Positions 7,517 through 14,435 of a stretch of DNA of 15,491 nt are shown one piece after another. Under the pieces are notes generated by a model. That model saw nothing but the letters and a program-made list of their open reading frames with translations, did not search any database and was not told the DNA's origin. This stretch comes from Candidatus Aegiribacteria sp. Its GTDB lineage: Bacteria > Fermentibacterota > Fermentibacteria > Fermentibacterales > JCC-6. The first letter of the stretch is position 1. Every line of letters starts with the position of its first letter. Both the position numbers and the translations under genes were made by a program. The DNA is taken from positions 1 through 15,491 of the forward strand of contig DAOWJX010000334.1 of assembly GCA_030640155.1 (NCBI GenBank), read 5' to 3'.

Positions 7517-8842
7517 ATGCGGATTAACTGGATAAGTATTCCAGCCGCTCTGATTCTCCTTATGATCCCTTCACTGTCCGCTGCCCAGGATAGTGTCGAA
7601 AATTTGACACCAACTGATGATACCGTTTCAGAAGTGGTGACAGAGGATGCTGCTGCTGAGAAAACTGAAGCTCAGCCTGCAGCAGGAGAACCGCTTCTGG
7701 AACCTGATCCCGGGTTAGATACACCAGGTGTGATTACAGTTCAGGACAAACCCAACAATGCTGGAGACCAGCTTGTTGTTACGTTTGAACCTGCTGTGAA
7801 TCCTGAAGGTATTCAATGTTACAATGTCTACAGACGTATAGTCGGCGAAGTAAGCGAAGATGCCTGGAATTTAGTCAAGGTAATTCCTGCTGATGAGCCG
7901 TCGGAGTTCATAGACGGATACGACCCTGAATACCCGATAGAACCGGGAGTCTTGTACGAATACAGAATAGCTTCTATGTCTTTAGAAGAAGTTGAGTATT
8001 TTGGTCCGGTTTACGGGGCAGAAATAGCAGCTGAAGGTGAATGGTTCCATACCAGCAAAGTCAGATTGCTGATCGCCGGCTCTTTGTTCATCGGTCTCAT
8101 TTTCTACTACTTCGGCAAAGCTCAGAGAGGTACAAAGATGTACCTCAGACCGATAGCAGGCATCGAAGCAATCGATGAAGCTATTGGAAGAGCAACCGAG
8201 ATGGGAAAACCAATCCTCTATGTCCCGGGTATTTCGACAATCTCTGATGTAGCGACAATTGCCAGTCTTACAATTCTTGGACGGGTCGCGAGAAAGATTG
8301 CAGAATACCAGACTCGAATAATAGTCCCGAATTACGATCCGATTGTATATACTGTTGCAGAGGAGGTTGTGAAGCAGGCTTACCTTGAGGCTGGACGTCC
8401 GGATTCCTATGATCAGGATTCGGTTTTCTTTCTGACACAGAGTCAGTTCGCATATGTTGCAGGTGTCAATGGAATTATGATGCGAGACAGACCGGCGACC
8501 AACTTCTACCTTGGTATGTTTTACGCTGAATCCCTCATACTCGCTGAAACCGGTTCACTTTCCGGAGCGATACAGATAGCCGGAACAGATGCCGTGACCC
8601 AGCTGCCTTTCTTCATCACTACATGCGATTACACTTTGATCGGTGAAGAACTGTACGCTGCCAGTGCTTATCTGGGACATGAACCCAAGCAGATAGGTGC
8701 GGTTAAGGGACAGGATGCCTGCAAGGCTATTGTCATGAGTTTGATAACGCTTGCGCTGGTTCTTGGAATTCTTGACCTTGTTGCAAATACTCACACACTG
8801 GACTGGTTGCGTAATCTGGTAACCGTGTCCATTGTTGAGTAA
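7517..8842 (+). CDS. Membrane-anchored fibronectin-like/DUF6754-type protein, copy A
   Basis: A 441-residue protein of unknown function. Order of parts: signal peptide (1-23, RINWISIPAALILLMIPSL, likely cut near SAA/Q), an acidic Ala/Glu/Thr-rich linker (24-70), a beta-rich fibronectin type III-like domain (about 71-175, with VQDKPNNAGDQL, YNVYRRI and IEPGVLYEYRIASM), a TM helix (about 183-199, ending FYYFGKAQRG), a conserved alpha/beta cytoplasmic domain (about 205-403, with MYLRPIAGIEAIDEAIGRA, KPILYVPG and IQIAGTDAVTQLPFF), and a second TM helix (405-423). The cytoplasmic part matches my memory of DUF6754. The start at 7517 is chosen because AAAGGTGGA (7505-7513) precedes it and the signal peptide begins there; a TTG at 7475 is also in frame but overlaps serA. 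It heads a run of four membrane-protein genes. A second copy begins at 14436. Confidence 0.85.
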   Translation: MRINWISIPAALILLMIPSLSAAQDSVENLTPTDDTVSEVVTEDAAAEKTEAQPAAGEPLLEPDPGLDTPGVITVQDKPNNAGDQLVVTFEPAVNPEGIQCYNVYRRIVGEVSEDAWNLVKVIPADEPSEFIDGYDPEYPIEPGVLYEYRIASMSLEEVEYFGPVYGAEIAAEGEWFHTSKVRLLIAGSLFIGLIFYYFGKAQRGTKMYLRPIAGIEAIDEAIGRATEMGKPILYVPGISTISDVATIASLTILGRVARKIAEYQTRIIVPNYDPIVYTVAEEVVKQAYLEAGRPDSYDQDSVFFLTQSQFAYVAGVNGIMMRDRPATNFYLGMFYAESLILAETGSLSGAIQIAGTDAVTQLPFFITTCDYTLIGEELYAASAYLGHEPKQIGAVKGQDACKAIVMSLITLALVLGILDLVANTHTLDWLRNLVTVSIVE

Positions 8843-8866
8843 GCCCACCGGAAAGGAGAAAGAACA

Positions 8867-9511
8867 GTGAAAAGAACTGTTCCGCTTATGATCGTGATGG
8901 TGGGCGGAATACTGATGATGGTTCAGTATTTCATTCCACATCAATACTCTCAGGTAATTTTCAATAATTATCTTGAGTGGGCTCCGATTGTGGGAGCTTT
9001 TGCTTTAATACTTGGTGTCGGTAGTCTTACGCGATTGCATACGCATAAAATTCGAAGGAAGGCCCAAAACTGGCAGTACAGCTGGGCTGTGCTGATACCG
9101 CTTTTCGGAATGCCTTTATTCGCTCTGATTATACCTCAATCACTTGGCGGCGGATCGGATGTACATGGAGTGCATGATTTCCTGTTCATGCATATTCAGG
9201 TACCGATTCAATCCACAATGTTCAGCCTGCTTGCTTTCTATATCGCAAGCGCCGCTTTCAGGGCTTTCAGAGCAAAATCAGCACTGGCAACCATACTGCT
9301 TCTTGCAGCTGTAATAGTGATGCTTGGTCAGGTTCCGATCGGGGATGTTCTTGGAAAATGGCTTCCGAACACCGGACTGTGGATACTCCGTTATCCGAAC
9401 CTTGCTGCCAAACGCGCGATCATGCTGGGAGTTGGGTTCGGAATGCTGGCAACCAACCTTAAAATAATATTCGGCGTCGAGCGTAACTGGCTCGGCGGAG
9501 CAGGGAAGTAG
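8867..9511 (+). CDS. Six-TM integral membrane protein of the DUF6754 cassette
   Basis: A 214-residue hydrophobic protein with about six predicted TM helices (5-23, 37-54, 71-90, 114-131, 138-155, 184-201). A basic loop (LHTHKIRRKAQ, 57-67) follows the second helix and is probably cytoplasmic. A His-containing loop (SDVHGVHDFLFMH, 97-109) lies between helices 3 and 4. The C-terminus reads ATNLKIIFGVERNWLGG. I do not recognise a named family and see no transporter signature or catalytic motif. The GTG start at 8867 is supported by GGAAAGGAG (AAGGAG at 8853-8858) 8 nt upstream. It begins 24 nt after copy A, and its stop directly abuts the next start, so it is almost certainly in the same operon and perhaps in the same complex. 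Confidence 0.82.
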   Translation: MKRTVPLMIVMVGGILMMVQYFIPHQYSQVIFNNYLEWAPIVGAFALILGVGSLTRLHTHKIRRKAQNWQYSWAVLIPLFGMPLFALIIPQSLGGGSDVHGVHDFLFMHIQVPIQSTMFSLLAFYIASAAFRAFRAKSALATILLLAAVIVMLGQVPIGDVLGKWLPNTGLWILRYPNLAAKRAIMLGVGFGMLATNLKIIFGVERNWLGGAGK

Positions 9512-10513
9512 GTGAGCGCTGTGAATATCTGGGAAAAAATGCTGAACGTTGACAGGCGCTGGATCTTCCTTGGCATAGGAATAGTATCGATAGTTCCATT
9601 CCTCATTGGATTCGGAATGCCGATATCTACAACGATAGAGGTTGAGGGTATTTTCAACTTTGTGAATGAGCTCGGGCCGGATGACGCCATCTTCATAGGA
9701 TTCGATTTTGCGCCGGGAACTCAGGCTGAGAATATGCCGATGGCTGTTGCTGTCATGAGGCACGCATTTCATAATCACACTTCTGTTTTCATGACTGCGT
9801 ATGTGCCTCTTGGTAAGGGAATGGCTGTTTCAGCTCTTGATTACGTTACTAATCCTAAAACGGATGGTTACTATGAGAGAGTTCTTTATGAGGATTGGGT
9901 AGACTATCGCGAGGCCGGTATTACAAATAAGGAAGATCTTACAACTGCCTGGGAAAGTGACGGAAACGTGCTTCCGGAAGGCGCCGTAGGATGGGTCTTC
10001 GAGGGAAGGGATTACGTTTTGCTTGGTTACCTTCCTCTGTTTCATCTTGTAATACTCGGAATGACGGGTTCTATAGAAACACAGTTTCCTGTGGATTACC
10101 ATGGTAATCCAATTGGGGATATGCCGATATTGATGGAGCATAAAAGCCTTCGTGATGTTGATCTTGCCGTTACTACTTCCGGGTCATCCGCCTGCGTTGC
10201 ATGGATAACCTATGGAAGAGAGAAGATAGGGCTTCCGATTGCTTTCGGTGTAACAGGTGTTATGGCAACTGATTACTTCCCATACATACAGTCAGGTCAG
10301 ATAGTCGGTCAGATGGGTGGGCTTCGAGGGGCCGCGGAATATGAAGTGTTGCTCAAGGAGAACGGTATAACGAGGACAACGGATAAAGCGTTTACAGGTA
10401 TGGATGTACAGTCAGCTGCGCATATATTCATAATCCTTCTTATCGTGATGGGTAATATCGCGTTTTTCGCCGGCGGGTTTCACAAACAGACCAGGCTTAA
10501 GGGAAGGAGGTAG
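9512..10513 (+). CDS. Membrane protein with large extracytoplasmic alpha/beta domain, DUF6754 cassette
   Basis: A 333-residue protein with two TM helices (about 17-36, RRWIFLGIGIVSIVPFLIGF, and 303-321, HIFIILLIVMGNIAFFAG) enclosing a domain of about 265 residues. Arg/Lys before helix 1 and the KQTRLKGRR tail after helix 2 put both ends in the cytoplasm, so the domain should face outside. It contains alternating strand/helix patterns: AIFIGFDFAPGT (59-70), AVAVMRHAFHNHTSVFMTAYVP (78-99), DLAVTTSGSSACVAWITYG (217-235) and YFPYIQSGQIVGQ (255-267), ending GGLRGAAEYEVLL. No enzyme motif is recognised. The GTG at 9512 abuts the previous stop; a second in-frame GTG at 9521, with AGGTGA just upstream, is an equally good start and would remove three residues. 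Unknown function; conserved-looking and clearly coding. Confidence 0.83.
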   Translation: MSAVNIWEKMLNVDRRWIFLGIGIVSIVPFLIGFGMPISTTIEVEGIFNFVNELGPDDAIFIGFDFAPGTQAENMPMAVAVMRHAFHNHTSVFMTAYVPLGKGMAVSALDYVTNPKTDGYYERVLYEDWVDYREAGITNKEDLTTAWESDGNVLPEGAVGWVFEGRDYVLLGYLPLFHLVILGMTGSIETQFPVDYHGNPIGDMPILMEHKSLRDVDLAVTTSGSSACVAWITYGREKIGLPIAFGVTGVMATDYFPYIQSGQIVGQMGGLRGAAEYEVLLKENGITRTTDKAFTGMDVQSAAHIFIILLIVMGNIAFFAGGFHKQTRLKGRR

Positions 10514-10516
10514 AAG

Positions 10517-11146
10517 ATGTACGATACAATAGGAATCTGGGTAGGCGCTTTCTTCACGCTTGCCATTTACTCATTCCTCTACAAGGAGAACCCTGTCTAT
10601 CGCCTTGCTGAACACCTTGTTGTTGGTATCTCTCTGGGATATACGATGGTTCTTATCTACAATACTGTCATACTTCCCAAACTTCTTGAACCGCTGTTCG
10701 CCGGTAATCACTGGATACTCATTATTCCTGGTTTGCTCGGTTTGCTTTACATAACCAGGTTCATACCCAGTATCGCTTGGCTTTCAAGGTATCCCATCGC
10801 GTTTATTATGGGTACCGGAATGGGAATTGGATTTCCGCTAACAATGAAGGCATATGTTCTTCGCCAGCTTGAAGCTGCTATGGTTCCTCTATATGAATCT
10901 GGAATGCCATGGTACGAGGTCTTCGGAAATATCGTGATGATATTCGGAACTCTTGCGGCCCTTATTTACTTCTTCTTCTCCAAGCCGCACAAGGGGCTTT
11001 TCTTCGGCACAGGTTCGAAGATTGGTATCTGGGTTATCATGCTCGGTTTCGGAGCCACTTTCGGCTTCACAGTCATGGGTCGTATCAGCCTTCTGATCGG
11101 CAGAATTCAGTATCTGCTTGGAGACTGGCTGCATCTAATTGAATAG
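10517..11146 (+). CDS. Polytopic membrane protein, last gene of the DUF6754 cassette
   Basis: A 209-residue protein with about six TM helices (5-21, 35-52, 65-80, 92-108, 135-153, 169-187). An amphipathic end follows (GRISLLIGRIQYLLGDWL, 188-205) that may lie along the membrane. Glycine-rich helix faces (GTGMGIGFP, GFGATFGFTVMGRIS) suggest tight helix packing, as in a channel or scaffold subunit, but nothing identifies a substrate. AAGGAGG (10503-10509), lying inside the end of the previous gene, precedes the ATG at 10517 by 7 nt; the gap between genes is 3 nt. A long palindrome begins 11 nt after the stop and may end the transcript. Confidence 0.83.
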   Translation: MYDTIGIWVGAFFTLAIYSFLYKENPVYRLAEHLVVGISLGYTMVLIYNTVILPKLLEPLFAGNHWILIIPGLLGLLYITRFIPSIAWLSRYPIAFIMGTGMGIGFPLTMKAYVLRQLEAAMVPLYESGMPWYEVFGNIVMIFGTLAALIYFFFSKPHKGLFFGTGSKIGIWVIMLGFGATFGFTVMGRISLLIGRIQYLLGDWLHLIE

Positions 11147-11156
11147 CCATATAAGG

Positions 11157-11231
11157 GGGGACACGCAGCAGAGACTGTATGTCCCTCAAACCTCACTCCA
11201 CGGGGACATGCACTCTCTGGTGCGTGTCCCC
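11157..11231. repeat. Long imperfect palindrome, REPIN-like, overlapping a gene start
   Basis: Two arms of 30 nt (11157-11186 and 11202-11231) are inverted copies matching at 26 positions, around a 15-nt loop. The outermost 11 bases are perfect: GGGGACACGCA and TGCGTGTCCCC. The right arm can also fold on itself (GGGGACATGCA with TGCGTGTCCCC, one wobble pair), so the element is a pair of hairpins in inverted order, the architecture of REPIN elements mobilised by REP-associated tyrosine (Y1) transposases. No such transposase gene is in the window. It could also attenuate transcription from the membrane cassette. It contains the ATG at 11179 used for the next gene. Confidence 0.7.
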
Positions 11232-12030
11232 GTTTAAGGAATCAATTAAAACTCTGAAAGATTCTCTCGAAAACCTCTATAACCGCTTCAACAGAAGGGA
11301 ATTTGTCCACCCCGACCCTCTTGAATACCTCTATTGCTATGAAGATCTTCGTGACAGAGAAATCGCGGGACTTGTGGCATCGGGACTTGCATACGGAAGA
11401 GTGAAGCAGATACTGAATGCTGCCGGTTCTGTGCTTGATGAACTTGGAGCTTCACCATCCCTGTTTCTTACTGAGATATCTCTTGAAACGCTTCAGAATC
11501 TTTTCGGCGATTTCAGATACCGTTTCACGAAAGGGCAGGAAGTTGCATATATCCTGAAGGCAGCTTCCGAGATGCAGGTTGAATATGGAAGTCTGGGTAA
11601 CCTGCTGATTCAGAGCATTTCGTCGAAGGGATATATTGAAGCTCTGAATCTGATGATCAGTACGATCCTGGGAAAAGCCGGTTTAAGTACTTCGAGCATG
11701 CTATCACTGCCTTCAAAGGGAAGTACCTGCAAAAGACTGAATCTCTGGATGAGGTGGATGGTGCGCAGCGATGATGTAGATCCTGGAGGATGGGACGGAA
11801 TCGAAACTGATGTGCTGTACGTCCCGCTTGACACACACATGTTCAGAGCAGCGAAGCTCCTTGGATTCACTTCAAAACGGACAGCTGACTGGAGGGCGGT
11901 GGAGGAAATCACGGAAGGGTTCAGAACCCTGTGCCCTGATGATCCTGTGAAATATGATTTTTCTCTGACACGTTTCGGGATAAGGGATGATCTTGATATG
12001 AACGGTCTTCTCAAAGAACTTGAATTCTGA
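11179..12030 (+). CDS. TIGR02757 (DUF2400) family protein
   Basis: A 283-residue cytoplasmic protein of unknown biochemical role, near the usual length for the family (about 240-280). Signature segments: NRREFVHPDPLEYLYCYEDLRDREI (38-62), LVASGLAYGRVKQIL (65-79), FRYRFTKGQE (111-120), STCKRLNLWMRWMVRSDDVD (182-201), VPLDTHMFRAAKLLG (213-227) and PDDPVKYDFSLTRFGI (253-268). The two-helix DTH pattern and helical content have been compared with helix-hairpin-helix DNA repair proteins; I treat that as suggestive only. The first 18 residues (SLKPHSTGTCTLWCVSP) are encoded by the palindrome at 11157-11231 and do not look like the family, so the ancestral start may have been replaced. Alternatives are GTG at 11224 or a rare ATT at 11245, 4 nt after AAGGA. 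The body is certain; the start is not. Confidence 0.85.
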   Translation: MSLKPHSTGTCTLWCVSPFKESIKTLKDSLENLYNRFNRREFVHPDPLEYLYCYEDLRDREIAGLVASGLAYGRVKQILNAAGSVLDELGASPSLFLTEISLETLQNLFGDFRYRFTKGQEVAYILKAASEMQVEYGSLGNLLIQSISSKGYIEALNLMISTILGKAGLSTSSMLSLPSKGSTCKRLNLWMRWMVRSDDVDPGGWDGIETDVLYVPLDTHMFRAAKLLGFTSKRTADWRAVEEITEGFRTLCPDDPVKYDFSLTRFGIRDDLDMNGLLKELEF

Positions 12031-12053
12031 GGTTTATACAGTGCTTGAAAAGC

Positions 12054-12082
12054 TTGACCTTTTGAATCCGTTTTCGTAAATT
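12054..12082 (+). promoter_or_regulatory. Sigma-70-type promoter for tRNA-Phe
   Basis: TTGACC (12054-12059) and TAAATT (12077-12082) with a 17-nt spacer. The predicted start is near 12089, six bases before the mature tRNA, as expected for a tRNA promoter. Confidence 0.5.
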
Positions 12083-12094
12083 GGCTCTTCCGGT

Positions 12095-12170
<76 letters not shown>

Positions 12171-12183
12171 TTTCTTAGCTCAA

Positions 12184-12259
12184 TAAATAGTGACAGGCAC
12201 TATTTAAATATTATGTAGAGAATAGCCTCTTAAAATTAAATAGTGCCTGTCACTATTTA
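12184..12259. repeat. Inverted pair of hairpins (REPIN-like) downstream of tRNA-Phe
   Basis: A perfect 24-bp inverted repeat: 12184-12207 and 12236-12259, separated by 28 nt. Each arm is itself a hairpin with a 9-bp stem, TAAATAGTG and CACTATTTA, around a 5-nt loop (ACAGG, or CCTGT in the other arm). Paired inverted REP hairpins are characteristic of elements moved by REP-associated Y1 transposases, and the core 'AGTGCCTGTCAC' is one I associate with such elements. It lies 14 nt after the tRNA and between convergent genes, so it may also serve as a transcription stop for both strands. Confidence 0.75.
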
Positions 12260-12273
12260 ATTGCTCCGGTTCT

Positions 12274-12684
12274 TTATTCAGGAACGCTTTCCCTGGATAC
12301 TGTTTCCCTCTCCAGCATTCTTTCGATCTTTCTTACTCGATGTGCCATATTGTTCATCTGAAATTCGATAGAGCTTAAAATCCAGAACTGAAAATGCTCC
12401 ACTTTGGTTTGTGTATGGATCATCCAGATCACCTTTAGTGAAACCAGAAGAATTGCTATCTCTATGGATAACAGAGCTGGAAATCCAGATATGTCGAAAT
12501 GAAAAATGTGCCTTACGAGATCAAAAAGGAACAGGGGAGCGACGATTACAAGAAAGGTAAATGTTAAAATTCTGTCCTTCTTCGAATTTTGTTTTCCTCC
12601 TATACGTCCTACGAGTTCTCTGACGTTCTCCTTTTCTTTCCTGAAGAGTTCGAGTTCTTCGTTAAGCAAATCCTCTCTTGACAA
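12274..12684 (-). CDS. Small coiled-coil protein with two TM helices, hypothetical
   Basis: A 136-residue protein of unknown function on the - strand. The first 45 residues are highly charged and helical (SREDLLNEELELFRKEKENV), probably a short coiled coil. Two hydrophobic helices follow (about 40-58, ILTFTFLVIVAPLFLFDLV, and 69-88, FPALLSIEIAILLVSLKVIW). The last 45 residues are again helical and charged (FQMNNMAHRVRKIERMLERE). The TTG start at 12684 is chosen because AAGGAGGA (complement of 12689-12696) sits 4-5 nt upstream. The frame stays open upstream to another TTG at 12738, but that has no ribosome binding site. It diverges from the glycosyltransferase gene across 90 nt and converges on the palindrome after tRNA-Phe. 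I do not recognise a family. Confidence 0.7.
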   Translation of the reverse strand: MSREDLLNEELELFRKEKENVRELVGRIGGKQNSKKDRILTFTFLVIVAPLFLFDLVRHIFHFDISGFPALLSIEIAILLVSLKVIWMIHTQTKVEHFQFWILSSIEFQMNNMAHRVRKIERMLERETVSRESVPE

Positions 12685-12688
12685 TATG

Positions 12689-12696
12689 TCCTCCTT
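12689..12696 (-). promoter_or_regulatory. Ribosome binding site AAGGAGGA deciding the TTG start at 12684
   Basis: TCCTCCTT on the + strand reads AAGGAGGA on the - strand, placed 4-5 nt before TTG. No comparable site precedes the upstream alternative at 12738. Confidence 0.65.
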
Positions 12697-12774
12697 AATT
12701 TGTATCTTTTCAGAACATTGTATTGTATTTAGATTCAAAAGACCAGATTCATTGTCAACACAAATGGAGATGAT

Positions 12775-13890
12775 TTGATTTCTAGAAACAGAATAGCGTT
12801 GAACTGGAGTGTATTTTCAAGCACTGCAACCGGGGCTTCAAGAAGAGCGTACGAATTGCATAAAAGGATATCTACAGACATGAATTTCGTGGCGTTTGTT
12901 ACAAAAGATTTTTCGAGCAAATGGATGAAAGAATTTCCACACTTTGAATTTGTTCAGATTGGTTCATCCCGTTCACTTTCACACAGGTTGAAAGAGGGTT
13001 CCGGTGCTTTCTGGAAAAAGCTTCTGGATCAACATGGATGCAGTCTTTGGGTTACGGATACTCTGCCTGTATCAGCAGGGATCGGCAGGGTAAGAAAATG
13101 TATAACGGTTCATGACCTCAGATACCTGGCATCCAGGAAGTACGTGAGTCTGAAGAGATATGCGCTTCTGAAAATGTTCATGCCCAGCTCGCTTGACAGA
13201 GCAGACTCAGTTATAGCTGTCTCCGATTGGACTGGAGAGCAGCTCAAAACTCATTATTCCGTGCCTTCGGAGAAGCTTACGGTAATTCCTAATTCTGTTG
13301 ACAGGAAGCTTGCCGGGAGTTCCGGTACCTGGTGTAACGAATTTGACAGACCCTATTTGCTGTCAGTCGGGCACCTGGAAAAGAGGAAGAATTTTGAAAC
13401 TCTTGTAAGAGCATTTTCAACGGTTGCCGATTCGTGGGATGGTCTGCTGGTGCTGGTCGGTAAAGATCAGGGTTCACTGCGAAGCATTAAAGCAATTGCG
13501 GAAAGCAACGGCATTTCGGATAGGCTCATACTTAAAAGTTCAGTCTCTTATGAAGAATTGACCGGGTTGTACGAGAACAGTGAAATAGTTATATGCCCGT
13601 CACTCTACGAAGGATTCGGTATAACTCTGCTTGAGGGTATGGCAGCCGGCAGGCCTGTTATCGCTACAGGTATACCACCGCATCTTGAAGTTGCCGGGAA
13701 TGCCGCTCTGCTGATTGATCCGTTGGAGGAACCGATAAATGGATTTTCAAAGGGTATTCTTCAAATACTCAATAACAGTGAACTTGCGAAGACATTTGTT
13801 GATAAAGGATTTGTTCGCCTGAAACAGTTTTCATGGGAAAAATCCGCCATGAAATTGGAAACACTTTATAAATACCTTCTTGAGGAGTGA
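12775..13890 (+). CDS. Family 4-type glycosyltransferase (GT-B fold)
   Basis: A 371-residue retaining glycosyltransferase of the GT4 group. It probably transfers a sugar from a nucleotide-sugar donor to a surface polysaccharide or lipid acceptor at the inner face of the membrane. N-terminal acceptor domain with TVHDLRYL (111-118) and a switch to the donor domain at VIAVSDWTGEQL (146-157), VIPNSVD (170-176) and YLLSVGHLEKRKNFETLVRAF (194-214). The EX7E donor motif is E279 to E287 in LYEGFGITLLEGMA. The donor and acceptor cannot be told from sequence. The early 'STATGASRRAYEL' differs from the usual GGxGR start loop. It begins with TTG, 5 nt after GGAG (12766-12769). No polysaccharide cluster surrounds it; only the acetyltransferase follows, 4 nt after its stop. 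Confidence 0.88.
   Translation: MISRNRIALNWSVFSSTATGASRRAYELHKRISTDMNFVAFVTKDFSSKWMKEFPHFEFVQIGSSRSLSHRLKEGSGAFWKKLLDQHGCSLWVTDTLPVSAGIGRVRKCITVHDLRYLASRKYVSLKRYALLKMFMPSSLDRADSVIAVSDWTGEQLKTHYSVPSEKLTVIPNSVDRKLAGSSGTWCNEFDRPYLLSVGHLEKRKNFETLVRAFSTVADSWDGLLVLVGKDQGSLRSIKAIAESNGISDRLILKSSVSYEELTGLYENSEIVICPSLYEGFGITLLEGMAAGRPVIATGIPPHLEVAGNAALLIDPLEEPINGFSKGILQILNNSELAKTFVDKGFVRLKQFSWEKSAMKLETLYKYLLEE
13882..13887 (+). promoter_or_regulatory. Ribosome binding site GAGGAG deciding the acetyltransferase start
   Basis: GAGGAG lies inside the last codons of the glycosyltransferase gene, 7 nt before ATG 13895. It excludes the in-frame TTG at 13880, which overlaps it. Confidence 0.65.
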
Positions 13891-13894
13891 AAAA

Positions 13895-14356
13895 ATGATG
13901 CGGAGCAGTGTTTTGATTCGCAGAATGATTAATACTGATTATGAGGGTTTAGTTTGTCTATGGAAGAAATTCGCGGGTAATACTATGACAGGAGCGGATA
14001 GCCCGGAGGGATTCAGGGGATTTCTCGGGAAAAACGGGGGTTTCTGCTTCGTTGCTTTTGTGAATGACAGGATTGTCGGTTCTGTTATGGCAGGTCATGA
14101 TTCAAGGAGGGGTTATATCTACCATCTGGCAGTTGACGAATTCCTTCAGGGGAAAGGAACAGGTACTGCACTTATGAGCGCTACAGAGAGTGCTCTGAGA
14201 AACGCCGGTATCGAAAAAGCTCACCTTTTCATCTATTCTGATAATATGGCTATAAGGTTCTATGAGAAGACAGGATGGCACAGGAGACATGATATTGAAG
14301 TAATGAGCAAAGTGCTTATTGGCGAACAATATCTGGGAACAAGAACCGAGGAATGA
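13895..14356 (+). CDS. GNAT family N-acetyltransferase (YpeA/RimI-like)
   Basis: A 153-residue single-domain acyl-CoA-dependent N-acetyltransferase. Core: FCFVAFVNDRIVGSVMAGHDSRRG (50-73), strand 4 YIYHLAVDEFLQ (74-85), the acetyl-CoA pyrophosphate loop QGKGTG (85-90) in motif A, LMSATESALRNAG (93-105), and motif B IYSDNMAIRFYEKTGW (113-128), where Asn117 and Tyr123 are the usual cofactor and general-acid positions. It resembles the YpeA/RimI-like group acting on small amines or protein N-termini; the substrate is not predictable. The start at ATG 13895 (or 13898) follows GAGGAG. The 4-nt gap after the glycosyltransferase implies cotranscription, possibly N-acetylation of a sugar amine, which is only an inference. 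Confidence 0.9.
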   Translation: MMRSSVLIRRMINTDYEGLVCLWKKFAGNTMTGADSPEGFRGFLGKNGGFCFVAFVNDRIVGSVMAGHDSRRGYIYHLAVDEFLQGKGTGTALMSATESALRNAGIEKAHLFIYSDNMAIRFYEKTGWHRRHDIEVMSKVLIGEQYLGTRTEE

Positions 14357-14435
14357 AAACCTTTCTTTTTCTCTATTTTACATGCATAATATCTGATATT
14401 GAATTGTGTCCTGTAACATCTGCAAAGGATTGATT

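Noticed and set aside
6475..7518. Long open frame on the minus strand (about 347 codons) opposite serA
   Set aside because: It is the antisense shadow of serA, which carries a full set of family motifs, a promoter and a strong ribosome binding site; the antisense product has no recognisable domain or start signal.
12506..12778. Open frame on the plus strand opposite the coiled-coil gene
   Set aside because: It is serine/phenylalanine-rich antisense to a better-supported frame with a strong ribosome binding site, and it has no start signal of its own.
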